Positions 1 to 8,120 of a stretch of DNA of 64,000 bases are shown here, piece after piece. Position numbers and translations under genes: made by a program. Position 1 is the stretch's first letter. Every line of letters begins with the position of its first letter. A model generated the notes under the pieces. That model was not told the origin of the DNA. It did not search any database and saw only the letters and a program-made list of their open reading frames with translations. This DNA comes from Micromonospora fulviviridis (GTDB lineage: Bacteria > Actinomycetota > Actinomycetes > Mycobacteriales > Micromonosporaceae). The stretch is from the NCBI RefSeq assembly GCF_014648395.1, contig NZ_BMRA01000001.1:310001-374000 (forward strand), written 5' to 3'.

Positions 1-411
1 CATGTTCAGCGTGGTCACCACCTGCTTGATCATCTGGACCGCCCGCAGGCCGCCGGAGGTCATGCCGTAGCTGACGAAGCCCACGGGCTTGTGCCGCCAC
101 TCGTGGTAGAGGTAGTCGATCGCGTTCTTCAGCGGCGCGCTGAAGCCGTAGTTGTACTCCGGCATCACCAGCACGAAGGCGTCGGCGGCGTCGGTGGTCG
201 CGCTCCAGGACCGGGTGTGCTCGTGCAGGTAGATCCCCTCGGAGGGGTGGTGCGGCTCGTCGTGGAACGGCAGCCCGACCTCGGCGAGGTCGACCAGGCG
301 TACCTCGTCGAAGGCGCCGTGGCGGACGGCGGCCGCGGTGAACCAGTCACCGATCCGCCGGCCGACCCGGCCGGGTCGGGTGCTGGCGACGATCACGTTC
401 AGGCGGGGCAT
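1..411 (-). CDS. NADPH-dependent FMN reductase family protein, partial
   Basis: Only the first 137 codons are present; the gene runs off the left edge. The N-terminus (MPRLNVIVASTRPGR) holds the phosphate-binding S-T-R-P-G-R loop of NADPH-dependent FMN reductases, and the downstream segment MPEYNYGFSAPLKNAID is the second hallmark of this flavodoxin-fold family. Such cytosolic enzymes use NAD(P)H to reduce FMN, quinones or azo compounds; the substrate cannot be told here. The ATG lies 13 bases inside the end of the upstream membrane-protein gene, so the two are probably co-transcribed and share control by the divergent MarR regulator. The family call is firm, the exact reaction is not. Confidence 0.85.
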   Translation of the reverse strand, partial: MPRLNVIVASTRPGRVGRRIGDWFTAAAVRHGAFDEVRLVDLAEVGLPFHDEPHHPSEGIYLHEHTRSWSATTDAADAFVLVMPEYNYGFSAPLKNAIDYLYHEWRHKPVGFVSYGMTSGGLRAVQMIKQVVTTLNM

Positions 412-1028
412 GGCGAGGTCACTCCTGTCGGGACGGGCCGGACCGGGGCCGGCACGGTGAGTCGGGGGACGAGGTACTGGACGAGCGGCCCGATGGCGAC
501 CGCGAAGAGCACGGTGCCGGGGCCCACGGCGCCGCCGAGCAGCCAGCCGGCGGCCAGCACGGCGAGTTCGATGCCGGCACGGGCCCGGCCGAGCGGCAGG
601 CCGCGCGCGGCCAGGCCGGTCATCAGGCCGTCCCGCGGGCCGGGGCCCAGCCGGGCTCCGAGGTAGAGCGCGGTGGCGACGCCGTTGAGCAGGATCCCCG
701 CGGCCAGCAGGGCGATCCGGCCGGCGAGCGACCCGACCGGTGGCAGCAGCGCCAGCGTCGCGTCCAGCGCCGGGCCGACCAGCGCGACGTTGGCCACGGT
801 GCCGGCGCCGGGGCGCTGCCGCAACGGGATCCAGAGCAGCAGGACGACCAGGGCGACGGCGTTGACCAGCACGCCCATCGGCAGGTCGGTGCGGGCGGCG
901 AGGCCCTGGTGGAGCACGTCCCACGAGGAGAGGCCGAATCCCGCGCGGACCATCAGCGCGACGCTCACCCCGAAGAGGACGAGCCCGGCCAGGAGCCGGA
1001 CCAGCCGACCCGGCAGTTTGGTTGACAT
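399..1028 (-). CDS. YczE/YyaS/YitT-family integral membrane protein
   Basis: A 209-residue hydrophobic protein with about five to six membrane segments. It shows the family pattern of an early GFGLSSWDVLHQGLA stretch and a central LGPGPRDGLM motif between helices, as in Bacillus YczE-type proteins. The biochemical role of the family is not settled; members are often next to regulators and suspected of export or small-molecule transport. The chosen ATG sits inside the first of two TGACATGTCA palindromes, so bound regulator would directly cover the start. The frame stays open upstream through the operators, but an earlier start would place coding sequence across the divergent promoter. It overlaps the FMN reductase gene downstream. 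Confidence 0.75.
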   Translation of the reverse strand: MSTKLPGRLVRLLAGLVLFGVSVALMVRAGFGLSSWDVLHQGLAARTDLPMGVLVNAVALVVLLLWIPLRQRPGAGTVANVALVGPALDATLALLPPVGSLAGRIALLAAGILLNGVATALYLGARLGPGPRDGLMTGLAARGLPLGRARAGIELAVLAAGWLLGGAVGPGTVLFAVAIGPLVQYLVPRLTVPAPVRPVPTGVTSPCPA

Positions 1029-1065
1029 GTCATCGACCGTAGGCAGGCTTTGATGACATGTCAAC
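1021..1065. promoter_or_regulatory. double palindromic operator between marR and yczE-like gene
   Basis: Two copies of the 10-bp palindrome TGACATGTCA lie at 1023-1032 and 1054-1063. They are embedded in an exact 14-bp inverted repeat: GTTGACATGTCATC at 1021-1034 and its reverse complement at 1052-1065. Their centres are 31 bp apart, close to three helical turns, which would put both on one DNA face. The left copy covers the start codon of the membrane protein; the right copy overlaps the marR -35 region. MarR proteins typically bind such palindromes as dimers, so autoregulation and control of the divergent pair is the natural inference. Confidence 0.8.
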
Positions 1066-1079
1066 AACTGGGCTATGAT
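1050..1079 (+). promoter_or_regulatory. candidate promoter of the marR-type gene
   Basis: A -10 hexamer TATGAT (1074-1079) follows TTGATG (1050-1055) at 18-bp spacing. The expected transcription start falls at or next to the ATG at 1086, so the mRNA would be leaderless; no Shine-Dalgarno precedes that ATG. The right-hand palindrome overlaps the -35 element. Confidence 0.6.
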
Positions 1080-1085
1080 CGGCGC

Positions 1086-1559
1086 ATGGACGCACCACGG
1101 TGGTTGGACGAGCGGGAGGACCGGGCCTGGCGCGGCTACCGCCGGATGCGCCGCCTGCTCGACCTGGAGCTGGCCCGGGAGCTGATGCAGGACGCGGGGC
1201 TCTCCGAGCCGGACTACGACGTCCTCTCCGACCTCTCCGAGACGCCCGACCAGCGGCTGCGGCTCAGCGAACTGGCCGACCGGATGCTCTGGTCGCGCAG
1301 CCGGCTCTCCCACCACATCTCCCGGATGCAGCAGCGCGGCCTGGTCACCCGGGAGGAGTGCGCGACCGACGGCCGCGGCTCGGTCGTGGCGCTCACCCCG
1401 GCCGGCCGGCAGGCCATCGAGGCGGCCGCCCCGGGGCACGTGGCCGCCGTCCGACGGCATCTCATCGACCTGCTCACCCCTGAGGAGATCGCGGCGCTGG
1501 GCGCGCTCACCCACCGGGTGGTCGACCACCTCGCCGGCCGTTCGACCCCGGAGGCCTGA
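1086..1559 (+). CDS. MarR-family transcriptional regulator
   Basis: A 157-residue winged-helix protein of normal MarR length. The recognition region LSELADRMLWSRSRLSHHI is followed by the wing with the D-G-R-G motif (ATDGRGSVVALTPAGR), both typical of MarR. It is divergent from the membrane protein/FMN reductase pair and separated from it by two palindromes, so it most likely represses that pair and itself until it meets a ligand such as a phenolic or oxidant. ATG at 1086 is chosen because a good -10 lies 6 bases upstream; earlier in-frame starts would overlap the operator. The methyltransferase gene begins 2 bases after its stop, so the two may be co-transcribed. Confidence 0.9.
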   Translation: MDAPRWLDEREDRAWRGYRRMRRLLDLELARELMQDAGLSEPDYDVLSDLSETPDQRLRLSELADRMLWSRSRLSHHISRMQQRGLVTREECATDGRGSVVALTPAGRQAIEAAAPGHVAAVRRHLIDLLTPEEIAALGALTHRVVDHLAGRSTPEA

Positions 1560-1561
1560 GC

Positions 1562-2548
1562 GTGGACGACCGGATCCTGGCCCGGCTGCGCTGCCCGGTC
1601 TGCGCCGAGCCGCTGGCGGAGACCACCGCCGGCACCGCCCGGGCGCTCCGCTGCCCGCGCCGGCACAGCTTCGACGTCGCCCGCCAGGGGTACGTCAACC
1701 TGCTCGCCGGCCGCGCCCCGCACACCGGGGACAGCGCCGAGATGGTCGCCGCCCGCGCCGACTTCCTCGCGGCCGGCCACTACGACCCGGTGGCCGCCGC
1801 CCTGGCCGCGAAGGCCCGGGAGATCGTGTCCGGCTCGTCCCGCCCTTGCTCTGCATCCACGGACGCGGCACCGGGCGACGAGGGGTGCTGCGCCGATGGC
1901 TGCAGAGCAAAGGACGCCGCGCGGGCCCCGTCGGTCGCGGGTCCGAGCCCGACGGGCGACGGCGACGGCGAGGCGTACCCCCTGGTGGTGGACGCCGGTG
2001 CCGGCACCGGCTGGTACCTCGCGGCGGTGCTGGCGGCGCTGCCCGACGCGGTCGGCCTGGCCCTCGACGTCGCCAAGCCGGCGCTGCGCCGCGCGGCCCG
2101 GGCCCACCCGCGCGCCGCCGCCGCGCTCGCCGACACCTGGCAGCGGCTGCCGCTGGCCGACCGGTCGGCGGCCGTGCTGCTCAACGTCTTCGCGCCGCGC
2201 AACGGCGCCGAGTTCCACCGGGTGCTCGACCCGACCGGCGCGCTGCTGGTGGTCACCCCGGCCGGGGACCATCTCGCCGAACTGGTCGACGCGCTCGACC
2301 TGCTCCGGGTGGACCCGGCCAAGTCCGACCGGGTCGCCGGCAGCCTCAGCGGGCAGTTCACCGAGGAGTCGGCCGCCGAGCACCGGGCCCGGCTGGAGCT
2401 GAGCCGCACCGAGGTGGCCACCCTGGTCGGGATGGGTCCCAGCGCCTGGCACGCCGACCCGTCCCGGCTCGCCGAGCGGATCGCCGCGCTGCCCGAGCCG
2501 GTGCCGGTGACCCTCGCCGTCCGGCTCGCCGTGCACCGGCCGCGCTGA
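1562..2548 (+). CDS. RlmA-family 23S rRNA guanine-N1 methyltransferase
   Basis: This 328-residue protein has the RlmA layout: an N-terminal zinc ribbon (C11, C14, C31, H35 in CPVC and CPRRH), the segment GYVNLLAG followed by GDSAEMVAARADFL, then a Rossmann methyltransferase domain with SAM motif I (VVDAGAGTGWYL, residues 142-153). The family methylates G745 or G748 of 23S rRNA; the G748 enzymes (RlmAII, TlrB) are linked to macrolide resistance in Gram-positive bacteria. Which base is used here cannot be read from sequence. Residues about 90-140, between AGHY and motif I, are some 40 longer than usual and are partly encoded by a palindromic repeat. The start is GTG, directly behind the marR-type gene. 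Confidence 0.85.
   Translation: MDDRILARLRCPVCAEPLAETTAGTARALRCPRRHSFDVARQGYVNLLAGRAPHTGDSAEMVAARADFLAAGHYDPVAAALAAKAREIVSGSSRPCSASTDAAPGDEGCCADGCRAKDAARAPSVAGPSPTGDGDGEAYPLVVDAGAGTGWYLAAVLAALPDAVGLALDVAKPALRRAARAHPRAAAALADTWQRLPLADRSAAVLLNVFAPRNGAEFHRVLDPTGALLVVTPAGDHLAELVDALDLLRVDPAKSDRVAGSLSGQFTEESAAEHRARLELSRTEVATLVGMGPSAWHADPSRLAERIAALPEPVPVTLAVRLAVHRPR
1845..1911. repeat. imperfect palindromic element inside a coding region
   Basis: Two 28-bp arms (1845-1872 and 1884-1911) match as inverted repeats at 22 of 28 positions around an 11-nt loop; the ends share TTGCTCTGCA and its complement without mismatch. The element encodes about residues 95-117 of the methyltransferase, a cysteine-rich, low-order stretch (CSAST...GCCADGC) absent from the normal RlmA fold. 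It looks like a dispersed palindromic repeat that landed in frame. No second copy is in this window. Confidence 0.7.
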
Positions 2549-2559
2549 CCGCCGCCGCC

Positions 2560-3240
2560 TCAGGTGGAGAGGTCGACCTCTTCCCAGCCCGGCGGCTCGT
2601 CGTGGTACGGCCCGCGCAGCACCACCGCCCACTCCAGCGCCCACCGGCGCTGCCCGATGGCGTTCGCGTCCACCAGCCCGGGCAGCGCCAGCCCGGCCTC
2701 CTCCGACTCCAGGTACGCCCAGTCCAGGCAGTAGTGCAGGTCGAGCAGGGCGGCCGCGTCGGCGGGGTGCTGCGGGGCGGCGAGGATCCGGGCCCGCCAC
2801 TGGCCGAAGGTCTCCCCGGCCACCAGGTTCGGCATCCGCTCGACCAGCCGCTCGTCCACCGGCACCGTCGGGTCCAGCTCCTTGGCCAGCCCGAGCACCC
2901 AGGCCAGCGAGAAGAGCGCGTCGTGGTGCAGCACGAACGACCGGTGGTCGCCCTTGCCGCCCATCACGAACTGCCACTCCGGCGGGGTCACCATCTCGAC
3001 GAGGTGCGACTCCAGCAGCCAGCTCATGGCCGCCTGCGCGGGCATCCCGAAGCAGCGGGCCAGGATCACGTGCAGCACCGCGATCCGGGCCTCTATCTCC
3101 CGGGTGGAACGCAGCTCGATCTCGTCCCCCGGCTCCCACACCAGCGGGAACTGCGGGGGCGGCAGCGGGAGGCCCAGCCGCGACAGCTCGTCGAGGCTCG
3201 CCTCACGAACGGCCCGGGGGTCGGGGGCGGATACGCGCAC
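2560..3240 (-). CDS. DUF4272 domain-containing protein
   Basis: A 226-residue soluble protein resembling DUF4272: an N-terminal basic/hydrophobic helix region (RSTREIEARIAVLHVILAR), a central WLLESHLVEMVTPPEW segment and later LFSLAWVLGLAKELDPTVPVD. No function is established for the family and no catalytic motif stands out. It is convergent with the methyltransferase gene and lies 104 bases past the end of deoA on the same strand. It could be read through from the nucleoside operon, but the gap and weak ribosome site (GTG start) make that uncertain. Confidence 0.65.
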   Translation of the reverse strand: MRVSAPDPRAVREASLDELSRLGLPLPPPQFPLVWEPGDEIELRSTREIEARIAVLHVILARCFGMPAQAAMSWLLESHLVEMVTPPEWQFVMGGKGDHRSFVLHHDALFSLAWVLGLAKELDPTVPVDERLVERMPNLVAGETFGQWRARILAAPQHPADAAALLDLHYCLDWAYLESEEAGLALPGLVDANAIGQRRWALEWAVVLRGPYHDEPPGWEEVDLST

Positions 3241-3344
3241 GGCTCAGGTCCCTGTCTGCTCGCAACGGCTCATCGCCGGTCGGTGGTCCCCCTTGGCCTG
3301 CGAGAATAGCGGCTCGGCGGGCACCGCACCATGACCGTAAAGGA

Positions 3345-4625
3345 TCAGCCGATCCGCTCGATCACCAGCGGCGTCGCGGCAGGGGCGTCCGGCGCGATCC
3401 GCACCGCCCGCTCCGCCTCGGCCAGTGCGGCCGGGATCCGCTCGGCGTGCTCGGCCCGCAGCTCGTACAGGGTCTCGCCGACGCGTACCCGGTCGCCGGG
3501 GCGCTTGTGCAGCACCACCCCGGCCGGGATGCTCACCGGGTCCTCCTTGCGGGCCCGGCCGGCGCCGAGCCGCCAGGCGGCCACGCCCATCGCGTACGCG
3601 TCGATCCCCGCGACGTAGCCGTCGTCGGTCGCGGTGACCACCTCGACCTCGCGGGCCGTGGGCATCGGGGCGTCCGGGTCGCCGCCCTGCGCCCGGATCA
3701 TCGTGCGCCAGGCGTCCATGGCCCGGCCGTCCCGCAGCGCCGCCTCGGGGTCGGCGTCCGGCAGACCGGCCGCGGCCAGCATCTCCCGGGCCAGCGCCAG
3801 GGTCAGCTCCACCACGTCGGCCGGGCCGCCGCCGGCCAGCACCTCGACCGACTCGGTCACCTCGACCGCGTTGCCGATGGCCAGGCCGAGCGGGGTGGAC
3901 ATGTCGGTGAGCAGGGCGACCGTCCGCACCCCGTGCGCGCCGCCCAGCTCCACCATGGTGCGGGCCAGCTCGCGGGCGTCGTCGACGTTCTTCATGAAGG
4001 CGCCGGAGCCGACCTTCACGTCGAGCACCAGCGCCCCGGTCCCCTCGGCGATCTTCTTGCTCATGATCGAGCTGGCGATCAGCGGGATGGCCTCGACGGT
4101 GCCGGTGACGTCGCGCAGCGCGTACAGCTTGCGGTCGGCCGGGGCCAGCCCGTCGCCGGCCGCGCAGATCACCGCGCCGACGTCGCGGAGCTGGGCGATG
4201 AACTCCTCGTTGGTCAGCGCGGCCCGCCAGCCGGGGATCGACTCCAGCTTGTCCAGGGTGCCACCGGTGTGGCCGAGGCCCCGGCCGCTGAGCTGCGGCA
4301 CGGCCGCGCCACAGGCGGCGACCAGCGGGGTCAGCGGCAGGGTGATCTTGTCGCCGACACCGCCGGTGGAGTGCTTGTCCACGGTCGGCCGGGCCACCGG
4401 AGACAGGTCCAGGCGCTCGCCGCTGGCGATCATCGCGGCGGTCCACCGGGCGATCTCCGGCCCGGTCATGCCGCGCAGCAGGATCGCCATGGCCAGCGCC
4501 GACATCTGCTCGTCGGCCACCAACCCCTTGGTGTACGCGTCGACGACCCAGTCGATCTGGCCGTCGCTCAGCACGCCCCCGTCCCGCTTGGCCCGGATGA
4601 CGTCAACCGCCGTGAATGCACTCAT
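3345..4625 (-). CDS. deoA: thymidine phosphorylase
   Basis: A 426-residue cytosolic enzyme that reversibly phosphorolyses thymidine (and deoxyuridine) to base plus deoxyribose-1-phosphate. Family signatures are all visible: VDKHSTGGVGDK (phosphate site), SGRGLGHTGGTLDKLE (the pyrimidine nucleoside phosphorylase signature), SSIMSKKIAEG and KVGSGAFMK. The C-terminal alpha/beta domain is complete, ending near VIERIG. It is last in a minus-strand row behind cytidine deaminase and a nucleoside ABC importer, which fits salvage of imported nucleosides. Some family members also accept uridine; the sequence does not decide this. Confidence 0.95.
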   Translation of the reverse strand: MSAFTAVDVIRAKRDGGVLSDGQIDWVVDAYTKGLVADEQMSALAMAILLRGMTGPEIARWTAAMIASGERLDLSPVARPTVDKHSTGGVGDKITLPLTPLVAACGAAVPQLSGRGLGHTGGTLDKLESIPGWRAALTNEEFIAQLRDVGAVICAAGDGLAPADRKLYALRDVTGTVEAIPLIASSIMSKKIAEGTGALVLDVKVGSGAFMKNVDDARELARTMVELGGAHGVRTVALLTDMSTPLGLAIGNAVEVTESVEVLAGGGPADVVELTLALAREMLAAAGLPDADPEAALRDGRAMDAWRTMIRAQGGDPDAPMPTAREVEVVTATDDGYVAGIDAYAMGVAAWRLGAGRARKEDPVSIPAGVVLHKRPGDRVRVGETLYELRAEHAERIPAALAEAERAVRIAPDAPAATPLVIERIG

Positions 4626-4666
4626 CAGATGATCTTTCCTCGTCGCTCAGGAACCGGTCCCGCCGC

Positions 4667-5374
4667 TCAGGCAGGGGACCAGCGGACCGGGATCTCCAGG
4701 GGCGGCTCGCCCTCGCCGGCCCAGAAGATGGTGCCGGACGCGTCCACCACGACGACGCGCGGCGTCCGGGCCAGCCCCCAGGTGATCGCCTCCGCCGGGT
4801 CGTCCCAGGTCGGGCCCTCCTCCAGCACGCCGGTCTCGGCGCCCTCGGTGTCCCCGGACGACCGCTCCCAGTACGCCGTCCAGACCTGCTGACCGGCGGA
4901 GAGGTCGGGGTGCACGAAGACCGTGCCCCGGCCCCGCCAGGCGGCCAGCCGCTCCGGCACCACCGGCAGCGGGGTCTCGCCGACCACGGCCTCGAGGTCC
5001 TCGACGCCGAACGCGTGCGGTAGCAGCTCGGCCATCCGCAGCGGCCGGCCCTTCGTCTCGATCAGGCACTCCGGGCCGCCGTTCTCCCAGAGCAGCTGCC
5101 GGCAGCGCCCGCAGGGCATGAGCGGCTCGCCGGTGGCGTCGACGCAGGACAGCGCCACGATCCGGCCACCGCCGGTGGCGTGCAGCGAGGAGACCACCCC
5201 GCACTCGGCGCAGAGCACCACGCCGTACGCGGCGTTCTCCACGTTGCAGCCGACCACCACCCGACCGTCGTCGACCAGGGCGGCCGCCCCGACCGGGAAC
5301 TTCGAGTAGGGCGCGTACGCGTGCCGCATGACCTCGGTGGCGGCGGCCCGCAGCCGCTCCCAGTCGATCTCCAT
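4667..5374 (-). CDS. cdd: cytidine deaminase with C-terminal extension
   Basis: Residues 1-130 are a standard zinc cytidine deaminase: NVENAAYG for ribose binding, then C55-A56-E57 (catalytic glutamate) and P87-C88-G89-R90-C91 (zinc ligands). It converts cytidine and deoxycytidine to uridine forms. The protein is 235 residues, against about 130 for the usual tetrameric enzyme; the extra 105 residues include VFVHPDLSAGQQVWTAYW and TPRVVVVDASGTIFWAGEGE, which I do not recognise. The ATG at 5374 is preferred over one 12 bases earlier because GGGAG lies 5 bases upstream. It sits between the transporter genes and deoA. Confidence 0.9.
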   Translation of the reverse strand: MEIDWERLRAAATEVMRHAYAPYSKFPVGAAALVDDGRVVVGCNVENAAYGVVLCAECGVVSSLHATGGGRIVALSCVDATGEPLMPCGRCRQLLWENGGPECLIETKGRPLRMAELLPHAFGVEDLEAVVGETPLPVVPERLAAWRGRGTVFVHPDLSAGQQVWTAYWERSSGDTEGAETGVLEEGPTWDDPAEAITWGLARTPRVVVVDASGTIFWAGEGEPPLEIPVRWSPA

Positions 5375-5478
5375 CACGACTCCCATTCTGCCCAATTCAC
5401 GCTGATCGGTCGCGGTGGCGGCCGGAGACGACGGTGCCCGGCGGGTCTCCCCCGCCGGGCACGGTGCGTCGCGGGCGG

Positions 5479-6759
5479 TCAGCCCTTGATGTACGGCTTG
5501 CCGTCGGCGGCCGGCGCCCGGACCTTGCCGACCAGCCCGGCCACCGCCAGGATCGTCGCCAGGTAGGGCAGCATCGCCAGGAACTGGCTCGGGATGCTGC
5601 TGCCGATCGCGCCCAGGTAGGTGGCGAGCTGGTCGGCGAAGCCGAAGAAGAGCGCCGCGAGCAGCGCGCCGGTCGGGCTCCACCGGCCGAAGATCAGGGC
5701 GGCCAGGGCGATGAAGCCCTTACCGCCGATCATGTTCTTGGTGAACGAGTAGAGCGCCAGGGTGTAGGAGGCGCCACCCACGCCGGCCACCAACCCGGCC
5801 ATGAGCACGTTGCGGTAGCGCAGCCGCAGCACCTTCACGCCGAGCGTGTCGGCGGCGGTCGGGTGCTCACCCACCGACCGGGTCCGCAGGCCCCACCGGG
5901 TACGGAACAGCGCGATGTGGATGACCAGCACCAGCAGCAACCCGACGTACAGGAAGATGTTGCCCCGGAACAGCGCCGGACCCAGCAGCGGGATGTCCTT
6001 GAGCAGCGGGATCTCCCAGTTGCTGAACCGAGGCGCGCTGTTGTACTTCGTCGCGTCGGTCTGCATCAGCCGCTCGTAGAGGAAGCCGGTGACGCCGACC
6101 GCCAGCAGGTTGAGCACGATGCCCATGACCACCTGGTCGACCAGGTAGCGGATGGCGAAGACGGCGAGCAGCAGGGAGATCAGCGCGCCGCCGATCGCGG
6201 CGGCCACCAGGCCCACCCAGACGCTGCCGGAGATGCTGCCGAACAGCGCGCCGGAGAAGGCGCCCATCAGCAACTGGCCCTCGATCGCCACGTTCACCAC
6301 GCCGGACCGCTCGCAGAGCACGCCGGCCAGCGCGCCGAAGATCAGCGGCAGGGCCAGGATGAACGTGCCCCGGATGACGTTGACCAGCGGCATGAAGTTG
6401 CGGCCCTCGGGGGCGGCGGAGACCTGCCAGCACAGGAAGCTCAGCACGAAGGCGACCAGCCCGACGCCGAGCACCAGGGTGAACCAGCGCTTCGGCACCC
6501 CGGCGAGCAGGGCGGCACCGGCCGCGGCAGCGATGATCCCGAAGAGGATGGCGCCGACCGTGCCGTTGATCTCCAGGGCGGCACCGCCCTCGGTCTCGCT
6601 GAGCGTGAAGCGGGCCTGCTGGCCGGTGGCCAGCGCGCCGAACAGCACCGTGGCGAGCACGCCCAGCGCCAGCAGGACGGCGCCGGTCTTGCGGGCGCGC
6701 GTCCAGAAGCCCTCGTCGACCGCGGTCACGGCGACCTCGGGGACAGCGGTGGTGGACAT
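5479..6759 (-). CDS. nucleoside ABC transporter permease (second subunit)
   Basis: A 426-residue membrane protein of the branched-chain/nucleoside permease class. The diagnostic ERSGVVNVAIEGQLLMGAF segment and the later RSVGEHPTAADTLGVKV loop, which contacts the ATPase, are both present among about ten membrane helices. It pairs with the preceding permease to form the channel for nucleosides delivered by the BMP-type lipoprotein. The ATG follows the previous stop by two bases, implying translational coupling. The C-terminus ends shortly after VGKVRAPAADGKP. Confidence 0.9.
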   Translation of the reverse strand: MSTTAVPEVAVTAVDEGFWTRARKTGAVLLALGVLATVLFGALATGQQARFTLSETEGGAALEINGTVGAILFGIIAAAAGAALLAGVPKRWFTLVLGVGLVAFVLSFLCWQVSAAPEGRNFMPLVNVIRGTFILALPLIFGALAGVLCERSGVVNVAIEGQLLMGAFSGALFGSISGSVWVGLVAAAIGGALISLLLAVFAIRYLVDQVVMGIVLNLLAVGVTGFLYERLMQTDATKYNSAPRFSNWEIPLLKDIPLLGPALFRGNIFLYVGLLLVLVIHIALFRTRWGLRTRSVGEHPTAADTLGVKVLRLRYRNVLMAGLVAGVGGASYTLALYSFTKNMIGGKGFIALAALIFGRWSPTGALLAALFFGFADQLATYLGAIGSSIPSQFLAMLPYLATILAVAGLVGKVRAPAADGKPYIKG

Positions 6760-6761
6760 GC

Positions 6762-8120
6762 TCACCAGCCCTTCGCGAGGCTCGTCTGCAGCCGGGCCGC
6801 GCGGGCCGCCCGGAGCTGGAAGATCGCCTTCACCATGGCCGGCGCGGCGATGAAGATGACGATGAGCGCCTGGAGCACGGTGACCAGCTCCAGCGAGATC
6901 CCGGAGTACGACTGCATCCGGTTGCCCCCGGCCTGGAGCGCGCCGAACAGCAGCGCGGCCAGCAGCACGCCCCACGGCTTCACCCGGCCGAGGAGGGCGA
7001 CCAGGATGCCGTCGAAGCCGATCTGCGCGATCACCAGCGGGGTCAGCGCGTTCGCGGTCGAGCCGAGCACCATGTTCGACCCGCCGAGACCGGCCAGCAG
7101 ACCCGAGATCACCATGACCAGCACGTACGTCTTGGTGACGCTGATGCCGGCGGTCCGGGCGGCGTCCGGGTTCTCGCCGACCGCGCGCAGCTCGAAGCCG
7201 AGCGTCGAGCGGTTCAGCAGCCAGGCGATGAACCAGGTGGCCAGCACCGCGACCAGGATGCCGGCGTGCACCCGCAGGTCGGAGCCGAGCAGCCGGGGCA
7301 GCTGGGCGGAGGACTCGACCGGCTTGCTGATCGCGTCCGACCGGTTCGGGTTCTGCACCCCGCTCTGGACGATGATCCAGGACAGGAAGTAGACCGCCAC
7401 GTAGTTGAGCATGATCGTGTTGATCACCTCGTGGGCGCCGGTGCGCGCCTTGAGGATGCCCGGGATGAAGCCCCAGAGCGCGCCGCCGAGCGCGCCGGCG
7501 ATCAGCGCGACGAGCAGGTGCACCCCGGGCGGCAGCGGCAGCGCGAAGCCGGCGACGGCGGACAGGATGACGCCGATGGTCGCCTGGCCCTGGGCGCCGA
7601 TGTTGAACAGGCCGCCGCGGAAGGCGAGCGCGACCGCCAGGCCGGTGAAGACCAGCGGCGCGGTGTAGGTGAGCGTCTCCGAGATCGGGCCCATCGCGGC
7701 GGTGAAGCCGACCGCGTCCGGGTCGAAGATCGCACCCTTGAACAGGTTCGCGTACGCCTCGCTGACCACGGTCCAGCTGGCGTTGAGCGCGTCCGCCGGG
7801 CGGGCGGTGATGTAGCCGTAGGTGGCCAGCACCTCCGGGTCGGAGACGATGATCAGCACCGCGCCGACCAGCATGGCCAGAAGCACCGCGAGCACGGTCA
7901 CGGTGACCGTGTTGGCCGCCCAGAGGTTGTCCAGGAAGAGCCGGCCCAGCGTGGGGCGGGGCCCCTCGGTCGGGGGCTGCTTCGTCGCGGTGGCGGGCAC
8001 CGCCCGCTCGGTGTCGCCGGCGGGCGCGGACGGCGTCGCCCGGGCCTCGCTCCGCGTCTCCTGCGCCTCGGTCGCGGGCTCCTTGTCCGGGGAGCCCGAC
8101 ACCGGGTTCGGGTTGGTCAT
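6762..8120 (-). CDS. nucleoside ABC transporter permease (first subunit)
   Basis: A 452-residue permease with a disordered, Pro/Ala/Thr-rich cytoplasmic N-terminus of about 65 residues, then a membrane helix, an extracytoplasmic loop and a bundle of helices. [18 protein letters not shown] and [17 protein letters not shown] are the family hallmarks. It is homologous to the next gene product and forms the heterodimeric channel with it. The start overlaps the ATPase stop by four bases (ATGA). The long charged N-terminal tail is unusual for the family but common in high-GC actinobacteria. Confidence 0.9.
   Translation of the reverse strand: MTNPNPVSGSPDKEPATEAQETRSEARATPSAPAGDTERAVPATATKQPPTEGPRPTLGRLFLDNLWAANTVTVTVLAVLLAMLVGAVLIIVSDPEVLATYGYITARPADALNASWTVVSEAYANLFKGAIFDPDAVGFTAAMGPISETLTYTAPLVFTGLAVALAFRGGLFNIGAQGQATIGVILSAVAGFALPLPPGVHLLVALIAGALGGALWGFIPGILKARTGAHEVINTIMLNYVAVYFLSWIIVQSGVQNPNRSDAISKPVESSAQLPRLLGSDLRVHAGILVAVLATWFIAWLLNRSTLGFELRAVGENPDAARTAGISVTKTYVLVMVISGLLAGLGGSNMVLGSTANALTPLVIAQIGFDGILVALLGRVKPWGVLLAALLFGALQAGGNRMQSYSGISLELVTVLQALIVIFIAAPAMVKAIFQLRAARAARLQTSLAKGW

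Noticed and set aside
1050-1085. Upstream ATG codons as starts for the MarR-type protein
   Set aside because: They lie inside the operator and promoter; a good -10 sits 6 bases before the ATG at 1086.
399-1529. A single 376-codon frame fusing the YczE-type protein with sequence upstream
   Set aside because: The extension runs antisense through the marR gene and across its operators and promoter; homology begins at the internal ATG.
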